From positions 1 to 64,000 of the forward strand of contig NZ_CAKTVX010000005.1 of NCBI RefSeq assembly GCF_934630525.1: DNA of 64,000 nt, given 5' to 3'. A program made the translations under genes and the position numbers. Shown in pieces: positions 51,399 through 59,580 of this stretch. Below the pieces are notes generated by a model. It saw only the letters and a program-made list of their open reading frames with translations, made no database searches and was not told the origin of the DNA. How positions within the stretch are numbered: position 1 is the first letter of the stretch; each line of letters starts with the position of its first letter. This DNA is from an uncultured Slackia sp. (GTDB lineage: Bacteria > Actinomycetota > Coriobacteriia > Coriobacteriales > Eggerthellaceae).

Positions 51399-51549
51399 CC
51401 GGCGGATGAGGCCGAGGGGCGTCCGCCGCAAATGCCCGCTCGGCTACCGCTCGCCTTTGGCTCGCTATGCGCCTCGCTGCGGTTTCCTGTTTTTAAGGGG
51501 TATGAGAAACCGAGCATTCGCCGCGGACGCCCCTCGGTCCCATCCGCGG
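51399..51549. repeat. Long inverted-repeat element with conserved core (element B)
   Basis: Arms of about 40 bases (51399-51440 and 51510-51549) include the perfect CCGAGGGGCGTCCG (51412-51425) / CGGACGCCCCTCGG (51524-51537). The interior carries GGCTACCGCTCGC and GCTCGCTATGCGCC as in element A at 45332, then CGGTTTC / GAAACCG. The outer arms are unrelated in sequence to those of element A. It lies between folD and pstB. Confidence 0.6.
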
Positions 51550-51675
51550 CGATGCGGCACGCGTTGCGGCTGCTCTTCTTCCTTCTTTACACAAATTTTG
51601 CATGCGCCTAACGTCGAATGGGCCGCCCGTCCGTAAAGTTTCTTCTCGGTTTTAATTCGGGAAGAAAGGGCGCTC

Positions 51676-52446
51676 GTGGCCGAGGCTTCAAACGAAACGA
51701 AAATCGCGGTTTCAGACCTCGATTTGCACTATGGCGCGTTCCATGCGCTGCACGGTATAACGATGAATATGCCGCGCAATCAAATTACCGCGTTCATTGG
51801 CCCGTCGGGCTGCGGAAAGTCGACCTTCCTGCGCTGTCTCAATCGCATGAACGACACGATTGAAGGTTGCCGAGTCGAGGGCTCGGTTAAGCTCGACGGC
51901 CAAGAGCTCTACAGCAAAGAAACCGACGTCAACCTGCTCCGCAAGCGCGTTGGCATGGTATTCCAAAAGGCGAACCCGTTCCCTATGAGCGTATACGACA
52001 ATGTGGCGTTCGGCCCGCGAACCCATGGCATCAAGGGGAAGGCCGAGCTCGACGAGATTGTTGAAACCGCGCTTCGCAAGGCGGCGATTTTCGACGAGGT
52101 GAAAGACCGTCTGAAGAAAAGCGCCCTCGCGCTTTCGGGCGGCCAGCAACAGCGTTTGTGCATTGCCCGCGCGCTCGCGGTTGAGCCTGAAGTGCTGCTT
52201 ATGGACGAGGCGACGAGTGCGCTCGACCCCATTTCCACGGGGCGCATCGAAGAGCTCGCCATTGAGCTCAAGCGCGATTACACGGTGGTCATGGTGACCC
52301 ACAACATGCAGCAGGCCGCGCGCGTGAGCGACAAATGCGCGTTCTTCCTGCTCGGCGACCTGGTTGAATTCGACGACACCAAAACCCTTTTCGATTGCCC
52401 CAACGACAAGCGCACGGAAGACTACATCACGGGAAGGTTCGGCTAA
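51676..52446 (+). CDS. pstB: Phosphate ABC transporter ATPase PstB
   Basis: Energises high-affinity phosphate import. The 256 residues carry GPSGCGKST, the PstB-specific LRCLNRMND and VFQKANPFPMSVYDNV, LSGGQQQRLCIARAL and LMDEATSALDPIST. The start is a GTG after AAAGGG. It is separated from pstSCA by phoU and the two-component genes, an unusual order, and is first in the run. Confidence 0.96.
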   Translation: MAEASNETKIAVSDLDLHYGAFHALHGITMNMPRNQITAFIGPSGCGKSTFLRCLNRMNDTIEGCRVEGSVKLDGQELYSKETDVNLLRKRVGMVFQKANPFPMSVYDNVAFGPRTHGIKGKAELDEIVETALRKAAIFDEVKDRLKKSALALSGGQQQRLCIARALAVEPEVLLMDEATSALDPISTGRIEELAIELKRDYTVVMVTHNMQQAARVSDKCAFFLLGDLVEFDDTKTLFDCPNDKRTEDYITGRFG

Positions 52447-52449
52447 GCC

Positions 52450-53109
52450 ATGGCACGCACGGTATTGGATTCTCAACTGCAATTGCTCGATGCCCAGCTG
52501 CTGGTTATGGCGTCGTCGACGGAAGACGCCCTGCGCACGAGTATCGCGGCGCTTGCCGCCCGCGACGCCGAAGCGGCGAATGCGGTGGTCGATGGCGATG
52601 ACGACATCGACCACCAGGAACGCGAGGTCGAGGGCTTGTGCGTGAAGCTGCTGCTCACCCAGCAGCCCGTTGCGACCGATCTGCATCGCGTGTCGGCGGC
52701 GCTAAAAATCGCGGGCGATTTGGAGCGCATTGGCGACCAGGCGACCGACATCGCCGAAATTGCGCTCACCCTGCAAGGGGCGCTCGATGAGGAGCTCTCG
52801 GCGCATTTGCGCGAAATGGGCGATCGGGCCTGCATTATTCTGCATGATGCTACCGAGGCGTTCGTGGACCGCGACGCCGAACGCGCGCGTGCGACGATTG
52901 GGGAAGATGCGCAGATCGATGCGCTCTTCGAAAGTGTGAAGGCCGATGTGGTGCGTGGCATTCAGGGCGAAGGCGGGGTTGCGTCGAACCTCGTCGAGGC
53001 GCTTATGCTCGCAAAATACCTTGAACGCGTGGGCGACCACGCCCAAAACATCGCCGAATGGGTAGAATACGCACTGACTGGCCGTTATAAAGGAGAGGTT
53101 CTCGGATGA
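52450..53109 (+). CDS. phoU: Phosphate signalling protein PhoU
   Basis: A 219-residue, all-helical PhoU with two similar three-helix repeats. The first contains ERIGDQATDIAE; the second repeats it as ERVGDHAQNIAEW, both being the metal-cluster motif E/DxxxD. It links transport state (PstB) to the sensor kinase. It begins three bases after pstB and overlaps the response regulator by four (ATGA). Confidence 0.95.
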   Translation: MARTVLDSQLQLLDAQLLVMASSTEDALRTSIAALAARDAEAANAVVDGDDDIDHQEREVEGLCVKLLLTQQPVATDLHRVSAALKIAGDLERIGDQATDIAEIALTLQGALDEELSAHLREMGDRACIILHDATEAFVDRDAERARATIGEDAQIDALFESVKADVVRGIQGEGGVASNLVEALMLAKYLERVGDHAQNIAEWVEYALTGRYKGEVLG

Positions 53110-53819
53110 TCTATTACCTCGAGGATGACGAACAAATTCGAAATCTGGCGCTTTATACGCTCGAGCAAACGGGCCATGCCACGCGTGGTTTTTCGCGCGC
53201 GTCGGAAATGGACATTGCGCTCGCGAGCGAGGTGCCCGATTTGTTCCTTCTCGACGTAATGCTTCCCGACGAAGACGGCATTTCGGTGCTCAAGCGCCTG
53301 CGCGCCGATGCACGCACTGCCAACGTGCCCATCATGATGCTCACCGCGAAGTCGACCGAATTCGATACGGTCTGCGGGCTCGATGCGGGCGCCGACGACT
53401 ATTTGGCGAAGCCCTTCGGCATGATGGAGCTCATTTCGCGCGTGAACGCGTTGCTGCGCCGTCACGAGCGCGATGTTCAGGCCGGCCAGCGCGAACCGGG
53501 CTCAGCGACCGACGAAGACGCGCTCGAGGCGGGCCCCATCTGCTTGGATGTTGCTCGCTACCAGGTAACGGCGGCCGGCGCGGAGGTACAGCTCACGCAT
53601 AAGGAATTCGAGATGCTGCGCTACCTTATGGAGAATCGCGGCATCGTGGTGTCGCGCGACTTGCTGCTCGACCGTGTGTGGGGTTACAGCATCGCGGGCG
53701 AAACCCGCACGGTTGACGCCCATGTGCAAACGCTGAGGAAGAAGCTTTCCGAGGCATGCCCCGAGGCGGCGTCGTATATCGAAACGGTGCGCGGCGTTGG
53801 CTACCGCCTGAAGGCGTAG
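53106..53819 (+). CDS. phoB: Phosphate-type OmpR-family response regulator
   Basis: A 237-residue regulator. Receiver: EDDEQI, phospho-site FLLDVMLPDEDG and KPFGMMELISRV. The winged helix (LTHKEFEMLRYLMENRGIVVSRD ... VDAHVQTLRKKL ... GVGYRLKA) is of PhoB/RegX3 type. Translation is coupled to phoU. The expected target is the 11-base direct repeat before pstS. Confidence 0.88.
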   Translation: MIYYLEDDEQIRNLALYTLEQTGHATRGFSRASEMDIALASEVPDLFLLDVMLPDEDGISVLKRLRADARTANVPIMMLTAKSTEFDTVCGLDAGADDYLAKPFGMMELISRVNALLRRHERDVQAGQREPGSATDEDALEAGPICLDVARYQVTAAGAEVQLTHKEFEMLRYLMENRGIVVSRDLLLDRVWGYSIAGETRTVDAHVQTLRKKLSEACPEAASYIETVRGVGYRLKA

Positions 53820-53826
53820 GCCGCCT

Positions 53827-55305
53827 ATGGTCGTAACCGCGGTTCCCGACGAGGAAAAAGCGTCCCCTGAAACCGAAAAGTCCGCGAGGCGAAAGCGTCC
53901 CTTCACGCACCACTCGCTTGCCCATAACGCGGCGGCGGCCATCATGGTCGCGACAACGGCGGTGGCGCTCGTGTGCGTCGTTGCTTTTGCCGCGGCGTCA
54001 TACGCCACGCTCGACGCGCGCGCATCCGAGGGAATCACCGACGAATCCCATCGCTATGCTTCTTACATAGAGGCCGCCCAGCTCGATGGCGATGAATTGC
54101 TCGACTTTCTTGATGAGCAGTCGGAGCTTATGGGGAGCGACATGCGCGTCACGCTCATCGCGAGCGATGGCACGGTGCTTTTCGACAACGACGTGGCTGA
54201 TGTGTCGACCCTCGAAAGCCATGCTGGTCGTCCTGAATTCGTTCAGGCGGAGCTCAATGGCGAAAGCAGCGCGGGCCGCTATTCAGAAACCCTGCAAGAG
54301 GTCACGCTTTATCATTCCGTTCGCCTCCACAATGACGATGTGCTGCGTTTCGCCACCACGCAATCGAGTGTGTGGGGCATGATGCTGCATATGCTGGGGC
54401 CTTGCGCCGTGGTTGTGGCGCTCGCGCTTATCGCGGCGGCCGTAGGGTCGCGCTTTCTGGCGCAGGTCATTTCGACCGATCTTATGCGAATCGATTTGGA
54501 TCGACCCCTTGAATCGGATGCGCCGATCGAGCTTGCCCCTTTGCTCACGCGGCTCGATGCGCAGCATAAGCGCCTCGAGGCCCAGGCGAGTGAGCGCCGT
54601 CAATATACGGCGAACGTGTCGCATGAGCTCAAGACGCCGCTTACGGTTATTTCGGGTTATGCGGAAATCATCGCCGCCGGCATCGCGAAAGACGAAGACG
54701 TAAGGTCGTTCGCGCACACCATCCACAGCGAATCGCAGCGCATGCGCAGCATGGTCGACGACATTATTTCGCTCTCGAAGCTCGACGACATGGGAAAAGG
54801 CGGCGCATCGGGCGATGATTTGGGCGTCGATATGAACCAGAGCGTTTCGCTCGAATCGCTTGCGAATGATGCGTGCGAGCGCTTGCGTCCTTATGCGGAA
54901 GACCATGCGGTGTCTCTCACGTGCGAGATTGAGCGCAGCGGCAACGAGCCCGTGGTTGTGCGCGGAAACACGCAGATTTTGAACGAGATGGTGCGCAACC
55001 TGGTCGAAAACGCGATTCGCTACAACGTTGAAGGCGGACGCGCGCAGGTTGCGGTTATCGGAGCGGCCGAAGGATCGGCCATCGTGCGCATGAGCGATAC
55101 GGGTATCGGCATTCCGCCGGAGCTTCGCGAGCGCGTGTTCGAGCGCTTCTATCGCGTCGACGAAAGCCGCTCGAAAGAAACGGGTGGCAGCGGATTGGGC
55201 CTCGCCATCGTCAAACACGCCGCGCAGGTGCATGGCGCGAAAATCACCGTGATGGGCAATGATCCCCAAGGCACGATAATCGAAGTGCACTTTCCGGCGA
55301 AATAA
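53827..55305 (+). CDS. phoR: Phosphate-type sensor histidine kinase
   Basis: A 492-residue kinase. TM1 (about 35-60), an extracytoplasmic domain of about 120 residues (TLDARASEGITDESH ... DVLRFATTQ), TM2 (about 178-205), HisKA (NVSHELKTPLTVISGY), then HATPase_c with NLVENAIRYN, DTGIGIPPEL and GSGLGLAIVKH. Unlike E. coli PhoR it has a real external sensor domain. It starts seven bases after phoB and is closed by a palindrome ending in T6. Confidence 0.9.
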   Translation: MVVTAVPDEEKASPETEKSARRKRPFTHHSLAHNAAAAIMVATTAVALVCVVAFAAASYATLDARASEGITDESHRYASYIEAAQLDGDELLDFLDEQSELMGSDMRVTLIASDGTVLFDNDVADVSTLESHAGRPEFVQAELNGESSAGRYSETLQEVTLYHSVRLHNDDVLRFATTQSSVWGMMLHMLGPCAVVVALALIAAAVGSRFLAQVISTDLMRIDLDRPLESDAPIELAPLLTRLDAQHKRLEAQASERRQYTANVSHELKTPLTVISGYAEIIAAGIAKDEDVRSFAHTIHSESQRMRSMVDDIISLSKLDDMGKGGASGDDLGVDMNQSVSLESLANDACERLRPYAEDHAVSLTCEIERSGNEPVVVRGNTQILNEMVRNLVENAIRYNVEGGRAQVAVIGAAEGSAIVRMSDTGIGIPPELRERVFERFYRVDESRSKETGGSGLGLAIVKHAAQVHGAKITVMGNDPQGTIIEVHFPAK

Positions 55306-55318
55306 GCCGTCAGTCCTG

Positions 55319-55356
55319 AAAACCTGTTAGATGCTCGCAGCGTTTAACGGGTTTTT
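55319..55356 (+). repeat. Dispersed palindrome, copy 7, doubling as terminator
   Basis: AAAACCTGTTAGATGCT-CGC-AGCGTTTAACGGGTTTTTTG: a stable stem with a six-base T-run, 13 bases after phoR. It shows how a member of this repeat family can act as an intrinsic terminator. Confidence 0.8.
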
Positions 55357-55393
55357 TGTTTGCCCATGGATATGAAACGCCGGGCTGAGTGAG

Positions 55394-55458
55394 CGTGCTA
55401 AACGCTGCGAGCATACAACTGGTGCGAGCATTTAACAGGTTCGAGCGTTTAGCGGGCT
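55394..55458. repeat. Dispersed palindrome, composite copy 8
   Basis: Two units joined head to tail: GTGCTAAACGCTGCGAGC ... CAACTGGT (55395-55423), then GCGAGCATTTAACAGGT and CGAGCGTTTAGCGGG (55424-55456). The arrangement suggests duplication or recombination between copies. Confidence 0.6.
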
Positions 55459-55478
55459 GGGAATGCTTTACCCGTCTT

Positions 55479-55505
55479 TGACGTTGCCCTGACGTGAGCA
55501 TGACG
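55479..55505 (+). promoter_or_regulatory. Candidate Pho box before pstS
   Basis: TGACG occurs at 55479, 55490 and 55501, exactly 11 bases apart, in the 90 bases before pstS. Eleven-base direct repeats are the typical recognition pattern of OmpR/PhoB-type regulators, including actinobacterial PhoP. Confidence 0.55.
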
Positions 55506-55564
55506 CGTGCCCTTCAAGATGAGAACCCATGGAAGGGAACCATCATCCGAAAGGAACGCACATC

Positions 55565-56512
55565 ATGCAAAACTACTCCATGAGCCGCCGCCGCTTCCTC
55601 ACCGTCGCGGGCAGCACCGTTATTCTTGCCGGTCTGGGCGGCTTGGTTGGATGCTCGAGCAACTCCAATTCCGGCTCGGGCGATAATGCCGCTGCATCGA
55701 CCGAGACCAAGGCGCTCGCGGGCTCCATTACCGCGGTTGGCTCCACTGCGCTTCAGCCGCTCGTTGAGGCTGCGGCCGAAAAGTTCCAGGCTGAAAACTC
55801 TGGCGTCACCATCACCGTGCAAGGCGGCGGCTCTGGCCAGGGCATTACGCAGATCGTGCAGGGCGCGGTGCAGATCGGCAACTCCGACGTGTTCGCCGAA
55901 GAAAAGCTCGACAACAAGTCCGATGCCGAAAAACTCACCGATAACAAGGTGTGCGTTGTGGGCATGGGCCCTGTGGTGAACAGCGAAGTCTCCATCGACG
56001 ATATCAAGATGGACGACCTGAAGAAAATCTTTACGGGCGAAATCACCAACTGGAAAGAGGTTGGCGGCCAGGACCTCGAGATCACGGTTATCAACCGCGC
56101 ATCCGGTTCCGGCACGCGCGCGGTGTTCGAGAAGGCTGTGCTCAACGGCACCAAGGTGCCTGACAGCTTCAAGCCCCAGGAGCAGGATTCCTCGGGCACG
56201 GCGGCCAAGATGGTCAAAGACACCCCGGGCGCGATTTCCTACCTGGCGTTCTCTTACTACGACAGCAGCATCAAGGCGCTTTCCGTTGACGGCGTGAAGC
56301 CCGAAACCTCTACGGTCGAGACCAACGACTGGAAGATCTGGGCTTACGAGCACATGTACACCGCCAAGGATGCCGACGAGGCCACCCAGGCGTTCATCGA
56401 CTTCATGATGAGCGACGAGGTCCAGGGCAGCCTGGTTTCCGAGAACGGCTACATCTCGGTTTCCGGCATGAAGGTTTCCCGCGACGCCGACGGCAATGTG
56501 ACCAAGCTTTAA
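55565..56512 (+). CDS. pstS: Phosphate-binding lipoprotein PstS
   Basis: Captures phosphate outside the membrane for PstCAB. The 315-residue precursor has a twin-arginine-like start SRRRFLTVAG and lipobox LVGC. Then come the PstS motifs AVGSTALQPLVEAAAEKF, GGGSGQGITQIVQG, FTGEITNWKEVGG and the phosphate-site NRASGSGTRAVF. AAAGGA precedes ATG 55565. It has its own Pho-box-bearing upstream region. Confidence 0.93.
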   Translation: MQNYSMSRRRFLTVAGSTVILAGLGGLVGCSSNSNSGSGDNAAASTETKALAGSITAVGSTALQPLVEAAAEKFQAENSGVTITVQGGGSGQGITQIVQGAVQIGNSDVFAEEKLDNKSDAEKLTDNKVCVVGMGPVVNSEVSIDDIKMDDLKKIFTGEITNWKEVGGQDLEITVINRASGSGTRAVFEKAVLNGTKVPDSFKPQEQDSSGTAAKMVKDTPGAISYLAFSYYDSSIKALSVDGVKPETSTVETNDWKIWAYEHMYTAKDADEATQAFIDFMMSDEVQGSLVSENGYISVSGMKVSRDADGNVTKL

Positions 56513-56525
56513 TTCGCGAAAATTC

Positions 56526-56558
56526 AGCCCGGCTGCACGTGGCGCGGTCGGGCTTTTT
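56526..56558 (+). terminator. Terminator/attenuator between pstS and pstC
   Basis: AGCCCGGC with G.GGTCGGGCT-type complement (AGCCCG 56526-56531, CGGGCT 56549-56554), followed by TTTTT. It probably makes pstS mRNA more abundant than the permease message. Confidence 0.75.
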
Positions 56559-56653
56559 GCGCGTTCGGCGCAAGCTTGAAGGGCGCGATGCCGAAGCGGC
56601 GGCTACTCGCTTCGGCTCGGGCCCGCGTATGTTTGAAAGGCGGGTTTAAAGCA

Positions 56654-57562
56654 GTGGCATCTCTGTCGAAAAAGAGACTCGACAATGTGGGCCGCGCGCT
56701 TTCGGGCGCATGCGTGACGCTCATCGTGTTGCTTGTGGCAACGCTCGTGTTTATGGTTGCCCAGCATGGTTTGGCCACATTTTTCGTCGATGGCGTTTCG
56801 CCGGCGGCGTTTTTCACGGGAACCACGTGGAACCCGCATCAGGCCGATGCGTCGGGTGCGCCTACAGTGGGCGCGCTGCCCATGATCGTCGGATCGTTCT
56901 CGGTTACGCTGCTTTCCACGCTGCTTGCCTTGCCGTTCGCTCTGGGGTCGGCCATTTTTGTGGTTGAGATTTCGCCGAAGTTCGGCCGAACGGTGTTCCA
57001 GCCGGTCGTCGAGTTGCTCGTCGGCATTCCGTCGGTCGTATATGGCCTTATTGGCCTCACGATTGTCGTCGCATGGTGCCGTGGTTGGTCAAATACCACA
57101 GGGTTTGGCATCTTCTCGGGATCGATCGTGCTCGCCGTGATGATCCTTCCCACAATTACGTCGCTTTCCATCGATGCGCTCACGGCCGTGCCGAAGGCAT
57201 ATCGCGAAGGCGCCTATGGCGTGGGCGCGAGTCGATGGCAGACCATTTGGCATGTGGTGCTGCGTGCGGCCATGCCCTCGCTGTGCACGGCAGTGGTGCT
57301 GGGCATGACCCGCGCGTTCGGCGAGGCGCTTGCCGTTCAGATGGTTATCGGCAACGCGGCGCAAGTGCCCGACGGCCTATTCACCCCTGCGTCAACCCTT
57401 ACGAGCGTGCTGACCATGGGCATTGGTAATGAGATGATGGGCACGGTGTATTCCGATGTGCTGTGGTCGCTTGCCTTGCTGCTTTTGGCGATGTCGTTCG
57501 TGTTCATTTCCATCATTCATTTCATCGAGCGCAAGGGAGGCCTGAACGCCAATGGTCGCTAG
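56654..57562 (+). CDS. pstC: Phosphate ABC transporter permease PstC
   Basis: A membrane subunit of 302 residues with six helices (IVLLVATLVFMVAQHGLATFF onward). The EAA-type loop is AVPKAYREGAYGVGASRWQTIWHVVLRAAMP, and EISPKFGR and GIPSVVYGL are PstC features. The start is not certain: GTG 56654 gives a normal N-terminus, while in-frame TTG 56576 and ATG 56588 would add a basic extension. It overlaps pstA by 11 bases. Confidence 0.9.
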   Translation: MASLSKKRLDNVGRALSGACVTLIVLLVATLVFMVAQHGLATFFVDGVSPAAFFTGTTWNPHQADASGAPTVGALPMIVGSFSVTLLSTLLALPFALGSAIFVVEISPKFGRTVFQPVVELLVGIPSVVYGLIGLTIVVAWCRGWSNTTGFGIFSGSIVLAVMILPTITSLSIDALTAVPKAYREGAYGVGASRWQTIWHVVLRAAMPSLCTAVVLGMTRAFGEALAVQMVIGNAAQVPDGLFTPASTLTSVLTMGIGNEMMGTVYSDVLWSLALLLLAMSFVFISIIHFIERKGGLNANGR

Positions 57563-58544
57563 TGTTGTCGAAATGGCCGCCGAGGAGGGTGCCACAGGAA
57601 CGTGCGCGCCCCAAGGTGCGCCGAAGCGAGTGCAAAGCGAGAAGGCGGAAGGCGCCCTTGCTCGCCGTATTGCCCTGCAGGACAAATTCGCCACCGGGGT
57701 GCTGTTTGCCATCGTGGCTGCGATTTGCGTGCTGCTGTTTTCTCTTATCGCATACATTTTGGTGAGCGGCGCGGGCAAGCTGTTCGACGTGAGCTTCCTC
57801 ACGGGCAAGCCCGAGCAGTTCAAGGAAGGCGGCGGCATTGGCCCCGAGCTGTTCAACTCGTTCTATTTATTGGTGCTCACGCTGCTCATTTCGGTGCCTA
57901 TCGCGCTTGGCGGCGCGATTTACCTTACCGAGTATGCCCCGAAGAACCGTCTGACGCATTTCGTGAAAACTGCTATCGAGGCGCTCTCGTCGTTGCCTTC
58001 CATTGTGGTTGGCCTGTTCGGATTCCTGTTCTTCGTGCTGCAAATGGGCTGGGGTTTCAGCATTCTGTCGGGCGCTTTGGCGCTCACGATGTTCAACCTG
58101 CCCATTTTGGTGCGCGTTATTCAGCAGGCGCTCGAGGCAATTCCCAACGACCAGCGCGAAGGCGGCTTGGCGCTCGGCGCGAGCCGTTGGGAGACCACCA
58201 TTCACGTGCTGCTTCCCGCGGCGTTGCCTGCTATTATCACGGGCATCATTTTGTCGGCGGGGCGTGTGTTCGGCGAGGCTGCGGCGCTCATTTACACGGC
58301 GGGCCAGTCGGCGCCGATGCTCGATTTCACGAGCCTCGATTTCTCGAGCGCGTCGTGCCCGTGGAACGTGTTCCGCCCGGCAGAAACGCTCGCGGTTCAT
58401 ATTTGGAAGATCAACAGCGAAGGCGTGGTGCCCGACCTTGACGCGGTTTCGAGCGGTGCTGCCGCGGTGCTCATGGTGTGCATCCTGGCATTCAACCTGC
58501 TTGCCCGATTTTTCGGTCGCTTGGCCAGCAAGAACACGCGCTAG
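57552..58544 (+). CDS. pstA: Phosphate ABC transporter permease PstA
   Basis: The second membrane subunit, 330 residues. It has a soluble lead of about 45 residues and six helices. Motifs are ALGGAIYLTEYAPKN, SLPSIVVGLFGFLFFV and the EAA loop AIPNDQREGGLALGASRWETTIHVLLPAALP. Translation is coupled to pstC. Genes pstS, pstC and pstA form the distal half of the regulon; pstB is 6 kb upstream. Confidence 0.93.
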   Translation: MVASVVEMAAEEGATGTCAPQGAPKRVQSEKAEGALARRIALQDKFATGVLFAIVAAICVLLFSLIAYILVSGAGKLFDVSFLTGKPEQFKEGGGIGPELFNSFYLLVLTLLISVPIALGGAIYLTEYAPKNRLTHFVKTAIEALSSLPSIVVGLFGFLFFVLQMGWGFSILSGALALTMFNLPILVRVIQQALEAIPNDQREGGLALGASRWETTIHVLLPAALPAIITGIILSAGRVFGEAAALIYTAGQSAPMLDFTSLDFSSASCPWNVFRPAETLAVHIWKINSEGVVPDLDAVSSGAAAVLMVCILAFNLLARFFGRLASKNTR

Positions 58545-58550
58545 ATTGCG

Positions 58551-58680
58551 AAAAAACGCACGAAGTGCGTACCCTATTCGGACATGGTGGTATGCAGCAA
58601 AAAAGCGTAACCTTTTGACCAGGCGTTTTGCAGCGGGCGCAAGAGATTGCGACATGCATGGGAGAAAAGGCTACGCACAT
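58551..58680 (-). ncRNA. Candidate minus-strand structured RNA between pstA and xpt
   Basis: Two stem-loops have T-runs only in minus-strand orientation. The first is ACGCAC-TTC-GTGCGT followed by TTTTT (plus-strand 58551-58570). The second is a 12-bp stem, GCGTAGCCTTTT with AAAAGGTTACGC (58605-58616 / 58665-58676, one mismatch) enclosing CGCAA-TCTC-TTGCG, followed by TTTTTT (58599-58604). No coding frame explains them. The promoter was not identified, and a role as an odd pstA terminator is possible. Confidence 0.3.
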
Positions 58681-58859
58681 CGTGCATTTTCTTGCGATCG
58701 CATTGGCATTGGGGCGTGAAAAGCGGCCGCCCGGGGTGTTGCGCTGATTTTTGGCTCCCGCGATTCATTTCTCCCTCTTTCTCGGTTAGCTGCTAAACTA
58801 CCTACTTATAACTGCATGAGCTGGTGGCGTGCTGGCTGCCGCAAGAGAAAGGGTAGGGC

Positions 58860-59492
58860 GTGAAGCTTCTCGAAGATCGCATTCAACGTGACGGCGTGGT
58901 GAAGGCCGAGGGCGTTTTGAAGGTTGACGGTTTTTTGAACCATCGCATCGATATCGAGCTGCTTGATGCGATGGGTGCGGAATTCAAGCGCCTGTTCGCC
59001 GATGCCCCTGTCAATAAAATCCTTACCATCGAGGCTTCTGGTATCGGAATTGCCTGCATGGCTGCCCGTCATTTCGACAATGCCCCTGTGGTATTTGCGA
59101 AAAAGGCCCAGTCTATTAACCTTGATGGCGAAATGTATCGCACGCGCATCCAGAGCTTTACGCATGGCAAGGTGTTCGACGTTATCGTGTCCAAAAAGTT
59201 CATTGGTCCTGAAGACCATGTGCTTATCATCGATGACTTTTTGGCGAACGGCTGCGCGCTCAATGGCCTGCTCGAGATCGTCGAAGCGGCTGGCGCTACG
59301 GTTGAAGGCATCGGCATTGCGGTTGAGAAGGGTTTCCAGCCCGGCGGCGCGAGCTTGCGTGAGCGCGGCTACCACCTGGAGTCGCTCGCCATTGTCGACG
59401 CAATGGACCCCACCACGGGCCAGATCACGTTCCGCCAAGCTGGCGAGCCTGCGCCGAGCCACGAGCTGACCGTGGAAACCTGCGAAGCATAA
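58860..59492 (+). CDS. xpt: Xanthine phosphoribosyltransferase
   Basis: Salvages xanthine to XMP. The 210-residue protein has the Xpt-type PRPP motif VLIIDDFLANGCAL, the start LLEDRIQRDGVVKAEGVLKVDGFLNH and TIEASGIGIA. The start is GTG 58860 after GAGAAAGGG. No purine riboswitch, which controls xpt in Bacillus, was found in the 315 bases before it. The xanthine permease gene follows after a terminator. Confidence 0.94.
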   Translation: MKLLEDRIQRDGVVKAEGVLKVDGFLNHRIDIELLDAMGAEFKRLFADAPVNKILTIEASGIGIACMAARHFDNAPVVFAKKAQSINLDGEMYRTRIQSFTHGKVFDVIVSKKFIGPEDHVLIIDDFLANGCALNGLLEIVEAAGATVEGIGIAVEKGFQPGGASLRERGYHLESLAIVDAMDPTTGQITFRQAGEPAPSHELTVETCEA

Positions 59493-59509
59493 ATAATTTT
59501 GAAGAGATG

Positions 59510-59543
59510 GGCTCGCTGCCGCATGCGGCAGCGAGCCTTTTTT
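59510..59543 (+). terminator. Intrinsic terminator of xpt
   Basis: GGCTCGCTGCCGC and GCGGCAGCGAGCC (59510-59537) with TTTTTT. Very strong; pbuX must read through it or use its own promoter. Confidence 0.88.
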
Positions 59544-59580
59544 ATTTGTCAGAAAACCGAACGCGAATAAAGGACGCCCC

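Noticed and set aside
58545..58859. Purine riboswitch before xpt
   Set aside because: The gap was read for the conserved purine-aptamer loops and none were found; only hairpins with minus-strand T-runs are present.
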